Source: Archangium violaceum Cb vi76 (GTDB lineage: Bacteria > Myxococcota > Myxococcia > Myxococcales > Myxococcaceae). Taken from it: a stretch of 50,868 nucleotides of DNA. The position numbers were made by a program, and so were the translations under genes. Location of the stretch: contig NZ_JPMI01000273.1 in NCBI RefSeq assembly GCF_000733295.1, positions 1 through 50,868 on the forward strand, given 5' to 3'. Shown in pieces: positions 7,247-19,371 of this stretch. The notes under the pieces were generated by a model. It worked only from the letters and a program-made list of their open reading frames with translations, was not told the origin of the DNA and did no database searches. Position 1 is the stretch's first letter, and every line of letters begins with the position of its first letter.

Positions 7247-8344
7247 GTGCCAGCCAGTGAGAAGCCCGTCGTCAGACATCGGAAGATAGGCGCCTACCGC
7301 GTGCTCGGAGAGCTGGGGCGCGGAGGCATGGCCCAGGTGTACCGGGGGCTTCACGAGATGTTGCAGCGCGAGGTCGCCATCAAGGAGATGCTCGCGGACC
7401 CGGTGCGTGACAAGGAGGCCGTGTCGCGCTTCCGCCGCGAGGCGCTCGCGCTCGCCGCCTTCCGCCACCAGAACATCGTCACCCTGTACGACCTGGTGGA
7501 GAAGAACGACGTCCTCTTCATGGTGATGGAGTTCGTGGACGGGCCCACCCTGCACGAGCTCATCAAGGAGGGGCCGCTGCCTCCCGAGGTGGGTGCCGCC
7601 ATCGGCGCGCGCATCGCCGGGGCGCTGGAGCACGCCCACTTCCGCCGCATCATCCACCGCGATCTCAAGCCGGCCAACGTGATGCTCTCCAAGTCCGGCG
7701 ACGTGAAGCTGATGGACTTCGGCGTGGCCAAGGACGTGGGCCTGGAGGCCCTCACCGCGCAGGGCATGGCGGTGGGTACCCCCTCGTACATGTCCCCCGA
7801 GCAGGTGACGGGCGCGCCGGTGGACGGGCGCACGGACCTGTTCGCGCTCGGGGTGCTGCTCTACGAGGCGCTCACGGGGGCCCGCCCCTTCCTGGGCCGC
7901 AACACCGGCGAGGTCTTCGCCCGCATCCGCGACGGCGAGTACACGCCGCTGAGCAAGGTGGCGCCCCACATCCCCAAGCCGCTGGCGGACATCGTGAAGC
8001 GCGCCCTCGAGGTGCGGCCGGAGGCTCGCTTCGCCAACGCCGCCGCCATGCGCCGCGAGCTGGAGCTGTTCCTCGCCCAGCACGTGCGCATGTCCTACGA
8101 GGCGCTCCTCGTCGGCTTCCTCCGCCACCGCAAGAAGCTCACCGAGACCGAGGCGCTCGCCCACCTCACCCAGAAGGAGCTGGACGTCGCCGACAGCTTC
8201 GAGGACCCGGCCTCGAAGCTGCTCTCCAGGCCGTGGGTCCGCTGGCTGCTCGCCTTCGTCGCCGCCGCGGGAGCCCTGGGCACTGGACTGGCCCTCTCCC
8301 ACTCGTATTGGATGGGGCTCGTGCGGCAGCTCACCCTCCGGTGA
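7247..8344 (+). CDS. Hanks-type serine/threonine protein kinase, membrane-anchored
   Basis: An N-terminal kinase domain (about residues 12-275) carries the glycine loop LGRGGMAQVY, Lys46 (VAIKEM), the catalytic loop HRDLKPAN (Asp139), DFG (Asp157-Gly159), SPEQ and DLFALGVLLYEALTG, so it should be active. One transmembrane helix (WLLAFVAAAGALGTGLAL) near the C-terminus leaves only about 15 residues outside, so there is no extracellular sensor. A linker of roughly 60 residues may bind partners. I prefer GTG 7247, which follows a CTAG-type -10 box; GTG 7166 and ATG 7187 are alternatives that only add non-kinase sequence. A small membrane protein gene follows 27 nt later. Confidence 0.92.
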   Translation: MPASEKPVVRHRKIGAYRVLGELGRGGMAQVYRGLHEMLQREVAIKEMLADPVRDKEAVSRFRREALALAAFRHQNIVTLYDLVEKNDVLFMVMEFVDGPTLHELIKEGPLPPEVGAAIGARIAGALEHAHFRRIIHRDLKPANVMLSKSGDVKLMDFGVAKDVGLEALTAQGMAVGTPSYMSPEQVTGAPVDGRTDLFALGVLLYEALTGARPFLGRNTGEVFARIRDGEYTPLSKVAPHIPKPLADIVKRALEVRPEARFANAAAMRRELELFLAQHVRMSYEALLVGFLRHRKKLTETEALAHLTQKELDVADSFEDPASKLLSRPWVRWLLAFVAAAGALGTGLALSHSYWMGLVRQLTLR

Positions 8345-8371
8345 GCGCACGCACCCCGGGAGTTCTTCGTC

Positions 8372-8590
8372 ATGGGCAAGCTGATCACCTTCATCCTCGC
8401 CATCGCCGTCACCGCGGGCGTCGCGTACTACGCGCTCAGCCACGCCCCGCGTGATTCCGAGCCGGAAGGGGAAACCAGTCAGGCCAAGAGGCAGCTCGAC
8501 AACGTCCGCGGCGCCGCCAGCCGCATCGAGTCCGATGCGGACCAGCGGGCGCGGGAGCTGGAGCAGAAGATGGGCGGGGAACAGCAGTAG
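8372..8590 (+). CDS. Small single-helix membrane protein
   Basis: A 72-residue protein with an N-terminal hydrophobic helix (LITFILAIAVTAGVAYYAL) and a charged, probably helical tail (QAKRQLDNVRGAASRIE, then DADQRARELEQKMGG). A GGGAG sits 9 nt before ATG 8372. It follows the Ser/Thr kinase by 27 nt and probably shares its transcript, so it could help anchor or modulate the kinase; nothing in the sequence proves this. The family is unknown to me. Its stop is 3 nt from the convergent queF stop. Confidence 0.7.
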   Translation: MGKLITFILAIAVTAGVAYYALSHAPRDSEPEGETSQAKRQLDNVRGAASRIESDADQRARELEQKMGGEQQ

Positions 8591-8593
8591 GGG

Positions 8594-8998
8594 TTACTTG
8601 CGGCGCGCGGGGGCGCTCTTCTTCGCCGCCTTCGCTCCCCGGCCCTTCTTCTCGTGCGTCACCGTCACCAGCGTCCCGATGCCGCCGCGCACGAAGAAGT
8701 CTCCCTCCACCGTCAGCTTCCTCGGCTTGATGGCGCGCACGATGTCGTCGGCGATCGTGTTGGTCACCTTCTCGTGGAAGGCCCCCTCGTCCCGGTACGA
8801 CCACATGTAGAGCTTCAGGCTCTTCAGCTCCACGCACAGCTCGTCCGGCACGTAGCGGATCTTGAACTTCGCGAAGTCCGGCTGCCCGGTCAGCGGGCAG
8901 AGGCACGTGAACTCCGGCACGTCGAACGCGATCTCGTAGTCGCGATCCCGGGCGGGGTTGGGAAAGGTCTTCAGTTCCTTGGTCGGTTGGGAAGGCAT
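8594..8998 (-). CDS. queF: NADPH-dependent 7-cyano-7-deazaguanine (preQ0) reductase
   Basis: Short, type-I QueF of 134 residues. It reduces preQ0 to preQ1 with NADPH in cytoplasmic queuosine biosynthesis. The signature [13 protein letters not shown] holds the catalytic Cys34, which forms a thioimide with the nitrile, and the proton-relay Asp41. The NADPH/substrate region [19 protein letters not shown] is also conserved. The C-terminus ends in a Lys/Arg/Ala-rich tail ([13 protein letters not shown]). ATG 8998 gives the normal family length; an upstream in-frame ATG at 9094 adds unrelated residues. It stands alone here, without other queuosine genes. Confidence 0.95.
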   Translation of the reverse strand: MPSQPTKELKTFPNPARDRDYEIAFDVPEFTCLCPLTGQPDFAKFKIRYVPDELCVELKSLKLYMWSYRDEGAFHEKVTNTIADDIVRAIKPRKLTVEGDFFVRGGIGTLVTVTHEKKGRGAKAAKKSAPARRK

Positions 8999-9180
8999 GG
9001 CGGGGTGTCGTCTAACACACACTGAGCCGATTTCAGCCCCTGTACGGCGAACGCTCCCCAGGCTGCCGGGTCCCCCCTCCTGTCCGCCCCCCAACGTCCC
9101 CTCTGTCCAGGGGGGAGCAGCCGGGGCCGACCCATCTTGTGTCTCCGGTGGCAGGGGCGTAACTCAGATCCTCGCCCCGA

Positions 9181-11085
9181 ATGCTGCCCTCCGATTTCCA
9201 GGACATCCTCGCGTGCGTTCCCCAGGCCGTGGTGCGGCTCGGGCCGGATCTGCGAGTGGAATGGTTGGAGCCGGACTTCGGCGCCAAGACGGGCATGGTC
9301 CTCCAGGTGGGAGACCCGGTGCTCTCGGCTCTCGAGGGCGGCTGGGGCCGGGATGCCCTCGAGCGCGCCCTGCGCGAGGGCCGCTCCCACTCGGGCCATG
9401 CCATCACCTCCAGCCTCAAGCAGATGCGCATCCGGACCCGGCCCTCGGGCCCGGGCGCCAACCCCGGGGCCTGGCTGCTCTTCGAGCCCTCCGGCGCCGA
9501 TGACGACGTGGCCTTCGCCCAGGCCCTCCAGGAGATCGCCCGCGAGGTGGGCGAGACGCTGGACGTGGACAGCGTCTGCAAGGCCGCCGTGCTGGCCGTG
9601 GTGCGCTGCGCCCAGGTGCGCCGCGCCGAGGTGTACCTGTCCGAGGAGGGCCAGCCCCTGCGCCGGGTGGCCGTGTCCGACCTGGCCAGCGCCGACTCCC
9701 CCGAGGACGCCCTCGAGGACCATGCCGACTCCTTCGAGGCGGCCCTCATCACCCGCCAGCCCCAGATTGGCGTCCAGCGCGGCTACGGGGACGCGGTGGG
9801 CTCCATCTTCGCCGCGGTGCCGCTGCTGTCCCAGAAGCGCGCGCTGGGGCTGCTCGTCCTCTACAAGGAGCAGGGCACCTCCTTCTCCCTGCGGGAGCTG
9901 GATTTGTGGAGCGCCGCCGCCGGGCAGGTGGCGGTGACGGTGGAGAACGCCCGCCTGCTGCGCGAGGCCCAGGCGGCCCTGCGCGTGCGCGAGGAGTTCA
10001 TGTCCATCGCCTCGCACGAGCTGAAGACGCCGCTCACGCCCCTCAAGCTCAACCTGCGCTTCCTGGAGCGCTGCCTCGCCCAGGGCCAGCGTGTGGATCC
10101 CGCCGCCGTCACCAAGTCCAAGCGGCAGGTGGAGCGGCTGGAGCGGCTGGTGAACGAGTTGTTGGATGTCTCGAGACTGGAGGAGCGCCAATTGTCCCTG
10201 CAGCTCGCGCCGCTGGAGTTGGGCCACCTGGTGGCGGAAGTGGTGGACCAGTTCCGCCACACTCTGGAGCGTCCCTTCAGTCTGGTGGTGCCGCGCGAGC
10301 ACCTCTGGGTGCAGGCGGACCGGGAGCGGCTGGAGCAGGTGCTCATCAACCTGCTGGAGAACGCGGACAAGTACAGCCCCAAGGGCGAGCCCATCTGCGT
10401 GGAGGTGGAGGCGCTGCACGGTGAGGCCCGTCTGCACGTGAAGGACCGGGGCATCGGCATCCCCACGCAGGACCAGTCGCGCCTCTTCCAGCGCTTCCAC
10501 CGGGCGGGCAACTCCTCGCACCGCCACTTCGGCGGGCTGGGGCTGGGGCTCTTCATCAGCCACTCCATCGCCCAGCTGCACCACGGCGCGCTGTCCATGT
10601 CCAGCGCCGAGGGCCATGGCTCCACCTTCACCCTGGGCCTGCCGCGCATGTCCGCCAACGAGGTACGCCGTCTGCCTCGCCGGGTGCTGCTGCTGGACGA
10701 GGATCCGGTGCAGGAGCTCACCGCCGAGCGCGTGCTGCGCGCCGAGGGCTTCGAGGTGCTCACCGCGCACGGGGGCGTGGAGTCGCTGCGCCGCGCCGCC
10801 TCGCTGCCGGTGGACCTGGTGCTGCTGTCCGAGGGGGCCCCGCCCACGCAGTTGGGCCTCTTCCTGTCCGCCTTCGCCGAGCTGCCGCGCGCCCGGCCCA
10901 TCCCCATCGTCCTGGCCGGGGCCTCGCGGCCCGCCTGGGCCCACCCGGAGCACTCCCAGTGCTCGCGGCCCTACCGGGAGCAGGAGCTGCTCACCGCCGT
11001 CCGCGCCACGCTCGGGCTGGCCGGCGAGCGGGAGCGTACCGAGGAGCCGGAGCGTGTCCCCCTGGAAGCCCTCATGCTCCCGTGA
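9181..11085 (+). CDS. GAF-domain sensor histidine kinase with degenerate C-terminal receiver
   Basis: Soluble hybrid-like kinase of 634 residues. After an N-terminal PAS-like stretch there is a GAF domain (about 115-260), a HisKA domain with H-box SIASHELKTPLTP (His279), an ATPase domain with NLLENADKYSP, DRGIGIP and GLGLGLFISHSI, and a C-terminal receiver-like domain (about 500-620). The receiver keeps the acidic start VLLLDEDP, but its phospho-acceptor position is Ser550 (VDLVLLSEGAPP) and the conserved lysine is Arg596 (CSRPYR), so it should not accept phosphate in the usual way. It diverges from queF across 182 nt and has no partner regulator beside it. Confidence 0.9.
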   Translation: MLPSDFQDILACVPQAVVRLGPDLRVEWLEPDFGAKTGMVLQVGDPVLSALEGGWGRDALERALREGRSHSGHAITSSLKQMRIRTRPSGPGANPGAWLLFEPSGADDDVAFAQALQEIAREVGETLDVDSVCKAAVLAVVRCAQVRRAEVYLSEEGQPLRRVAVSDLASADSPEDALEDHADSFEAALITRQPQIGVQRGYGDAVGSIFAAVPLLSQKRALGLLVLYKEQGTSFSLRELDLWSAAAGQVAVTVENARLLREAQAALRVREEFMSIASHELKTPLTPLKLNLRFLERCLAQGQRVDPAAVTKSKRQVERLERLVNELLDVSRLEERQLSLQLAPLELGHLVAEVVDQFRHTLERPFSLVVPREHLWVQADRERLEQVLINLLENADKYSPKGEPICVEVEALHGEARLHVKDRGIGIPTQDQSRLFQRFHRAGNSSHRHFGGLGLGLFISHSIAQLHHGALSMSSAEGHGSTFTLGLPRMSANEVRRLPRRVLLLDEDPVQELTAERVLRAEGFEVLTAHGGVESLRRAASLPVDLVLLSEGAPPTQLGLFLSAFAELPRARPIPIVLAGASRPAWAHPEHSQCSRPYREQELLTAVRATLGLAGERERTEEPERVPLEALMLP

Positions 11086-11158
11086 GGACCCCCACCGGGC
11101 CCCCGCTCCCCTGAGCGCTCCGGGCGCTTGCGGACGTCACTGAATCTTTCTTGCCTGC

Positions 11159-11187
11159 TTACACGGGCTGACGCAGTGCACTAGACT
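11159..11187 (+). promoter_or_regulatory. Candidate sigma-70-type promoter of gltBD
   Basis: TTACAC and TAGACT are separated by 17 bases, about 40 nt before the gltB ATG. A GAGAGGGA ribosome-binding site lies at 11213-11220. The -10 box matches TATAAT at 4 of 6 positions. Confidence 0.4.
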
Positions 11188-11226
11188 CTCCGCGTTGAAG
11201 AATTCACCCGCCGAGAGGGAGTGCTG

Positions 11227-15783
<4,557 letters not shown>

Positions 15784-15786
15784 GCC

Positions 15787-17250
15787 ATGGGAAAGACGAC
15801 CGGCTTCATGGAGTGGCAGCGCGTGCACGCCCCCAAGCGCGAGAAGTCCGAGCGCGTGGGAGACTCGCGTGAGTTCGTCCTGCCGCTGTCCGCCGAGGAG
15901 GCGAAGCGGCAGGCGGGGCGGTGCATGGACTGTGGCGTGCCCTTCTGTCAGCAGGGCTGTCCGCTGGGCAATCCCATCCCGGACTTCAACGACGCGGTGT
16001 ACCGGGGCAAGTGGAAGGAGGCCTTCCTCGCCCTGAGCGCCACCAACAACTTCCCCGAGTTCACCGGACGGTTGTGTCCGGCTCCCTGCGAGGCGGCGTG
16101 CGTCCTCGGCATCAACCAGGACGCCGTCACCATCGAGCAGATGGAGAAGGAGATCATCGAGCGGGCCTTCTCCGAGGGGTGGGTACGTGCCCGGCCTCCG
16201 GCGAGCCGCACGGGCAAGCGCGTGGCGGTGGTGGGCTCGGGGCCCGCGGGGCTGGCGGCGGCGGCACAGCTCAACCAGGCGGGCCACAGCGTCACCGTAT
16301 TCGAGCGGGATGACCGGCTCGGGGGTCTGCTGCGTTATGGGATTCCCGACTTCAAGCTGGAGAAGTCCGTGCTGGACCGGCGGCTGAAGCTGCTGGAGGC
16401 CGAGGGCGTGGAGTTCCGCTGTGGCGTGGACGTGGGCCGCGAGCCGGGCTACGCCGCGCTGCGCGAGCAGTACGACGCCGTCGTGCTGGCCATGGGCGCG
16501 AGGAAGGCGCGAGAGCTCGAGGTGCCCGGGCGCGAGCTGTCCGGCGTGGTGCAGGCCATGGACTACCTGGAGCACCAGAACCGGGTGGTGTCGGGGCTGG
16601 CCACGCTCGAGCCCCGGTTGAACGCGGCGGGCAGGCGGGTGCTGATTCTGGGTGGCGGTGACACGGGCTCGGACTGCCTGGGCACGGCGTTGCGCCAGGG
16701 CGCGGCGAGCGTGACGCAGGTGGAGCTGATGCCGGCTCCGCCGAAGGTGCGCGCCGAGGGCAACCCGTGGCCGCGCTGGCCGCTCATCTTCCGCACCTCG
16801 TCGAGCCAGGAGGAGGGTGGGGCGCGCGAGTTCGGGCTGATGACGAAGCAGCTCGTGGGTGAGAACGGGCAGCTGCGGGCACTGCACGCGGTGCGGGTGG
16901 AGGTGCAGCGGGAAGCGAATGGCGCTCCCCGGCTGGTGGAGGTGCCCGGCTCCGAGACGGTCTACGAGGTGGACCTGCTGGTGCTGGCCATGGGCTTCAC
17001 GGGGCCGGACACGGGGCTGCTGGCCGAGCAGCTCGGCACGAAGCTCACGCCGCGCGGCAACGTGCAGGTGGACTCGCACTTCGCCACGTCGGTGGACGGC
17101 GTGTTCTGCGCGGGAGATGCGAGCCGCGGGGCGAGCCTCATCGTCTGGGCCCTCGCGGATGGACGCGAGACGGCGAAGGCCGTCGACACGTACCTCACCC
17201 GAGAGGCCTCCGCGCTGCCAACGAAGGGCAAGGACTGCGCCTTCGGGTGA
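15787..17250 (+). CDS. gltD: Glutamate synthase (NADPH) small subunit
   Basis: The beta subunit of GOGAT, 487 residues. It takes electrons from NADPH through FAD and passes them to GltB. The N-terminal 4Fe-4S cluster motif is CMDCGVPFCQQGC (Cys46, 49, 54, 58), with a second cysteine set near CPAPCEAAC (about 97-105). The FAD fold VAVVGSGPAGLAAA is at about 145, and the NADPH fold VLILGGGDTGSDC is in the second half. ...MGFTGPDTGLL and GVFCAGDASRGASL complete the family pattern. It begins 3 nt after gltB in one operon. Its stop lies 12 nt from the stop of the convergent ceramidase-like gene. Confidence 0.97.
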   Translation: MGKTTGFMEWQRVHAPKREKSERVGDSREFVLPLSAEEAKRQAGRCMDCGVPFCQQGCPLGNPIPDFNDAVYRGKWKEAFLALSATNNFPEFTGRLCPAPCEAACVLGINQDAVTIEQMEKEIIERAFSEGWVRARPPASRTGKRVAVVGSGPAGLAAAAQLNQAGHSVTVFERDDRLGGLLRYGIPDFKLEKSVLDRRLKLLEAEGVEFRCGVDVGREPGYAALREQYDAVVLAMGARKARELEVPGRELSGVVQAMDYLEHQNRVVSGLATLEPRLNAAGRRVLILGGGDTGSDCLGTALRQGAASVTQVELMPAPPKVRAEGNPWPRWPLIFRTSSSQEEGGAREFGLMTKQLVGENGQLRALHAVRVEVQREANGAPRLVEVPGSETVYEVDLLVLAMGFTGPDTGLLAEQLGTKLTPRGNVQVDSHFATSVDGVFCAGDASRGASLIVWALADGRETAKAVDTYLTREASALPTKGKDCAFG

Positions 17251-17262
17251 CCGGGACGTCTC

Positions 17263-19347
17263 TCAGTCCTCCGGTGGGTCCGCCACCAGTTGGCGCTCGG
17301 GCCACTGTGCTCCCGGAGGCGGCTGCACGCGGACGCCTCGCGGTCCCAGTGTGCGGAAGCGCACCCTCCGCCCCACCAGGTGCCGCCAGTCCTCGAGCAT
17401 CACCGACCAGCGCCAATCGATGTGGTCCTCGTCGTCGGTGAACTCCAGCAGGAAGCGCTGATGCTGGTCATCCACGGGCAGCCCGCGGCTGTGCACCACC
17501 TCTCCCGTGGCTGCGTCCTCGATTTGGACCCAGGGCCCTCGCCCCAACTCCCGGCCCTCCTGGGGCGCCCAGGCGAACCAGCTTCCCCGTAGCAGCAGGC
17601 GCCCCCGGAACAGCCTCGGTTCGTCGAATCGGGGCCGCCGGGGCCAGAAGGGGAGGGCGTCCTTCATGGGCGGCCTCGGGATCGAGAGCTCCTCGTGCTT
17701 GCCCCATCTCACCGGGAAGCGTGCCTCGTTCGAGGGGACTCGGCCCGGTGCGCTCCCCGCAAGGGCCCGGCTGTGCTCGACGAGCCAGCGCTCCGTGTTC
17801 CTTCCCCAGATCGTGCTGGAGCCCTCGTAGTGCTGGCACTCGTACTCGGCCCCCGTGGTGAGGTAGCCCACGTAGTCGCCGCACACGCCCGCCACCATCA
17901 CCTCCCGTGCCCCCATCTGCCGCAGCTCCCGGTCCAGGCGGTTACCCAGCCAGGACGTGGGTTCGCCTGGAAGCCCCATCAGCCACACGCTCCCCACCTT
18001 CAGCAACCGCAGCGGCAGGGCCGGAGGCTGGTACTTGAAGAGATCGGAGAGGATGCTCTCCAGCAGGAGCGGTGGCTCCTTGGGCCACTGTGGATCGGTG
18101 TCGCCCAGCGTGTTCCGCATCCCCTCGCGGAAGAGCAGGGGAACCCCTCCACCCAGCTCCGAGCCACCGAGTGTGGGGCCTCCCACCTGGGCCTCATGTG
18201 GCAGCCGCGTGCCATCCGACAGCGTGGCGTCGCGAATCGTGGGCTCGTCGAAGTGGACCGAGAGGCGCACCGACGTCTCCGCCCGCGCACGTGCATCTCC
18301 ACAGGCCTCGAAGAGGCGCTGGCCCAGCTCCTGCCCCACCTTCTCCGCCAGCTCCAGGTTCCGCGTCCGGCCGTGGCGCTGCCGTTTCAGCTCGTCCACC
18401 GACAGGCCAGGCAGCGTCGGGTCCGAGTCCCCCACGGTGCCCGCGGCGAGCCCGAGGATCGGCTCCGTGCCCGGCTCCGCGCTTCGCATCAGGTGCTCGG
18501 CATGGTGGGTGGCCACCCCGAAGAGGTCCGCGCTTCCCAGGGCGTGGTTCAGCGCCAGCATCGCCGAGTGCACCCCGAACGTGCCGAAGGCTCCAATGGG
18601 CCGGTGGGGCGGCTGCGCCTCGTCCGCCCAGAGCACCTGCACGCGTGGATCCACGCTCACCTGCTCGAGTGAGAGCCCCGAGGGGACGGCGGACGGTGTG
18701 CCCCCGGGGAAGCCCAGGGACTCCGCTTCACGGCGGAACGCGGCGTCCTCCACCCCGGGGACGTTGTCGCGGGCGGCCTTCAGGCTCCGGTTGCGCGAGT
18801 ACCCCCAGAGCCGGGACACGCCGTGCCCGACGCGTGCCGGGCGCAGGCGCTCGCAGGCCTCGCGCACGCCCCGCTCCAGCCGCTCCACGAGGTACGCGAC
18901 ACCTCGCGCGTCCAGCCCTGGCTTGGGTTGCGCGAAGGAGTCGTAGAACGGACTGCCGTAGAAGTTGCCCGGTCCGCCGTGCGTGTGCGTGCCCGCGAGG
19001 AAGAGCCGGCCAATGTGCAGGCCCAGGGGCGCGGTGCGTTCCGCGAGCCGCTCCGCCAGGTAGCGCGAGCCGGCGTGCAGGTCCGCCGCGATGAGCGCCA
19101 CCCGCTCGCCGTGCCCATCATCCAGCACGAGCACGCGCGCGTGGAGCCGTCCCCACATCGCTCGCATCCTGTGCCCCGACAGGGACCAGCCCGCCGTGGG
19201 CGTGAGGAAGCCGGGCGTGATGTCCACCCGGGCGGCTCCGGCCCGTAGGACTCCATCGGTGAGCGTCCTCCCGGGCGGGACACGCGCGACCGTGAGATCC
19301 TCGGGTGGCTCCTCCAGACCCAGCACGATCGACGGAAGGCTGGTCAT
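17263..19347 (-). CDS. Neutral/alkaline ceramidase-like hydrolase
   Basis: A 694-residue protein resembling the neutral ceramidase N-terminal catalytic domain. It has GAARVDITP (about 37-45), THTHGGPG (120-127, with zinc-ligand-type histidines), RNRS (185-188) and a GVHSAML segment. Known neutral ceramidases hydrolyse ceramide to sphingosine with a nucleophilic Ser in GDVSP; here the matching stretch reads GDSDP (306-310), so the nucleophile is shifted or lost. There is no signal peptide, unlike secreted bacterial ceramidases. It sits 24 nt downstream of the PDZ membrane protein gene and is probably co-transcribed with it. The true substrate is uncertain, although myxobacteria do make sphingolipids. 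ATG 19347 follows AAAGGAG by 9 nt. Confidence 0.75.
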   Translation of the reverse strand: MTSLPSIVLGLEEPPEDLTVARVPPGRTLTDGVLRAGAARVDITPGFLTPTAGWSLSGHRMRAMWGRLHARVLVLDDGHGERVALIAADLHAGSRYLAERLAERTAPLGLHIGRLFLAGTHTHGGPGNFYGSPFYDSFAQPKPGLDARGVAYLVERLERGVREACERLRPARVGHGVSRLWGYSRNRSLKAARDNVPGVEDAAFRREAESLGFPGGTPSAVPSGLSLEQVSVDPRVQVLWADEAQPPHRPIGAFGTFGVHSAMLALNHALGSADLFGVATHHAEHLMRSAEPGTEPILGLAAGTVGDSDPTLPGLSVDELKRQRHGRTRNLELAEKVGQELGQRLFEACGDARARAETSVRLSVHFDEPTIRDATLSDGTRLPHEAQVGGPTLGGSELGGGVPLLFREGMRNTLGDTDPQWPKEPPLLLESILSDLFKYQPPALPLRLLKVGSVWLMGLPGEPTSWLGNRLDRELRQMGAREVMVAGVCGDYVGYLTTGAEYECQHYEGSSTIWGRNTERWLVEHSRALAGSAPGRVPSNEARFPVRWGKHEELSIPRPPMKDALPFWPRRPRFDEPRLFRGRLLLRGSWFAWAPQEGRELGRGPWVQIEDAATGEVVHSRGLPVDDQHQRFLLEFTDDEDHIDWRWSVMLEDWRHLVGRRVRFRTLGPRGVRVQPPPGAQWPERQLVADPPED

Positions 19348-19371
19348 GGCATGTCGCTCCTTTCGTGTGGC

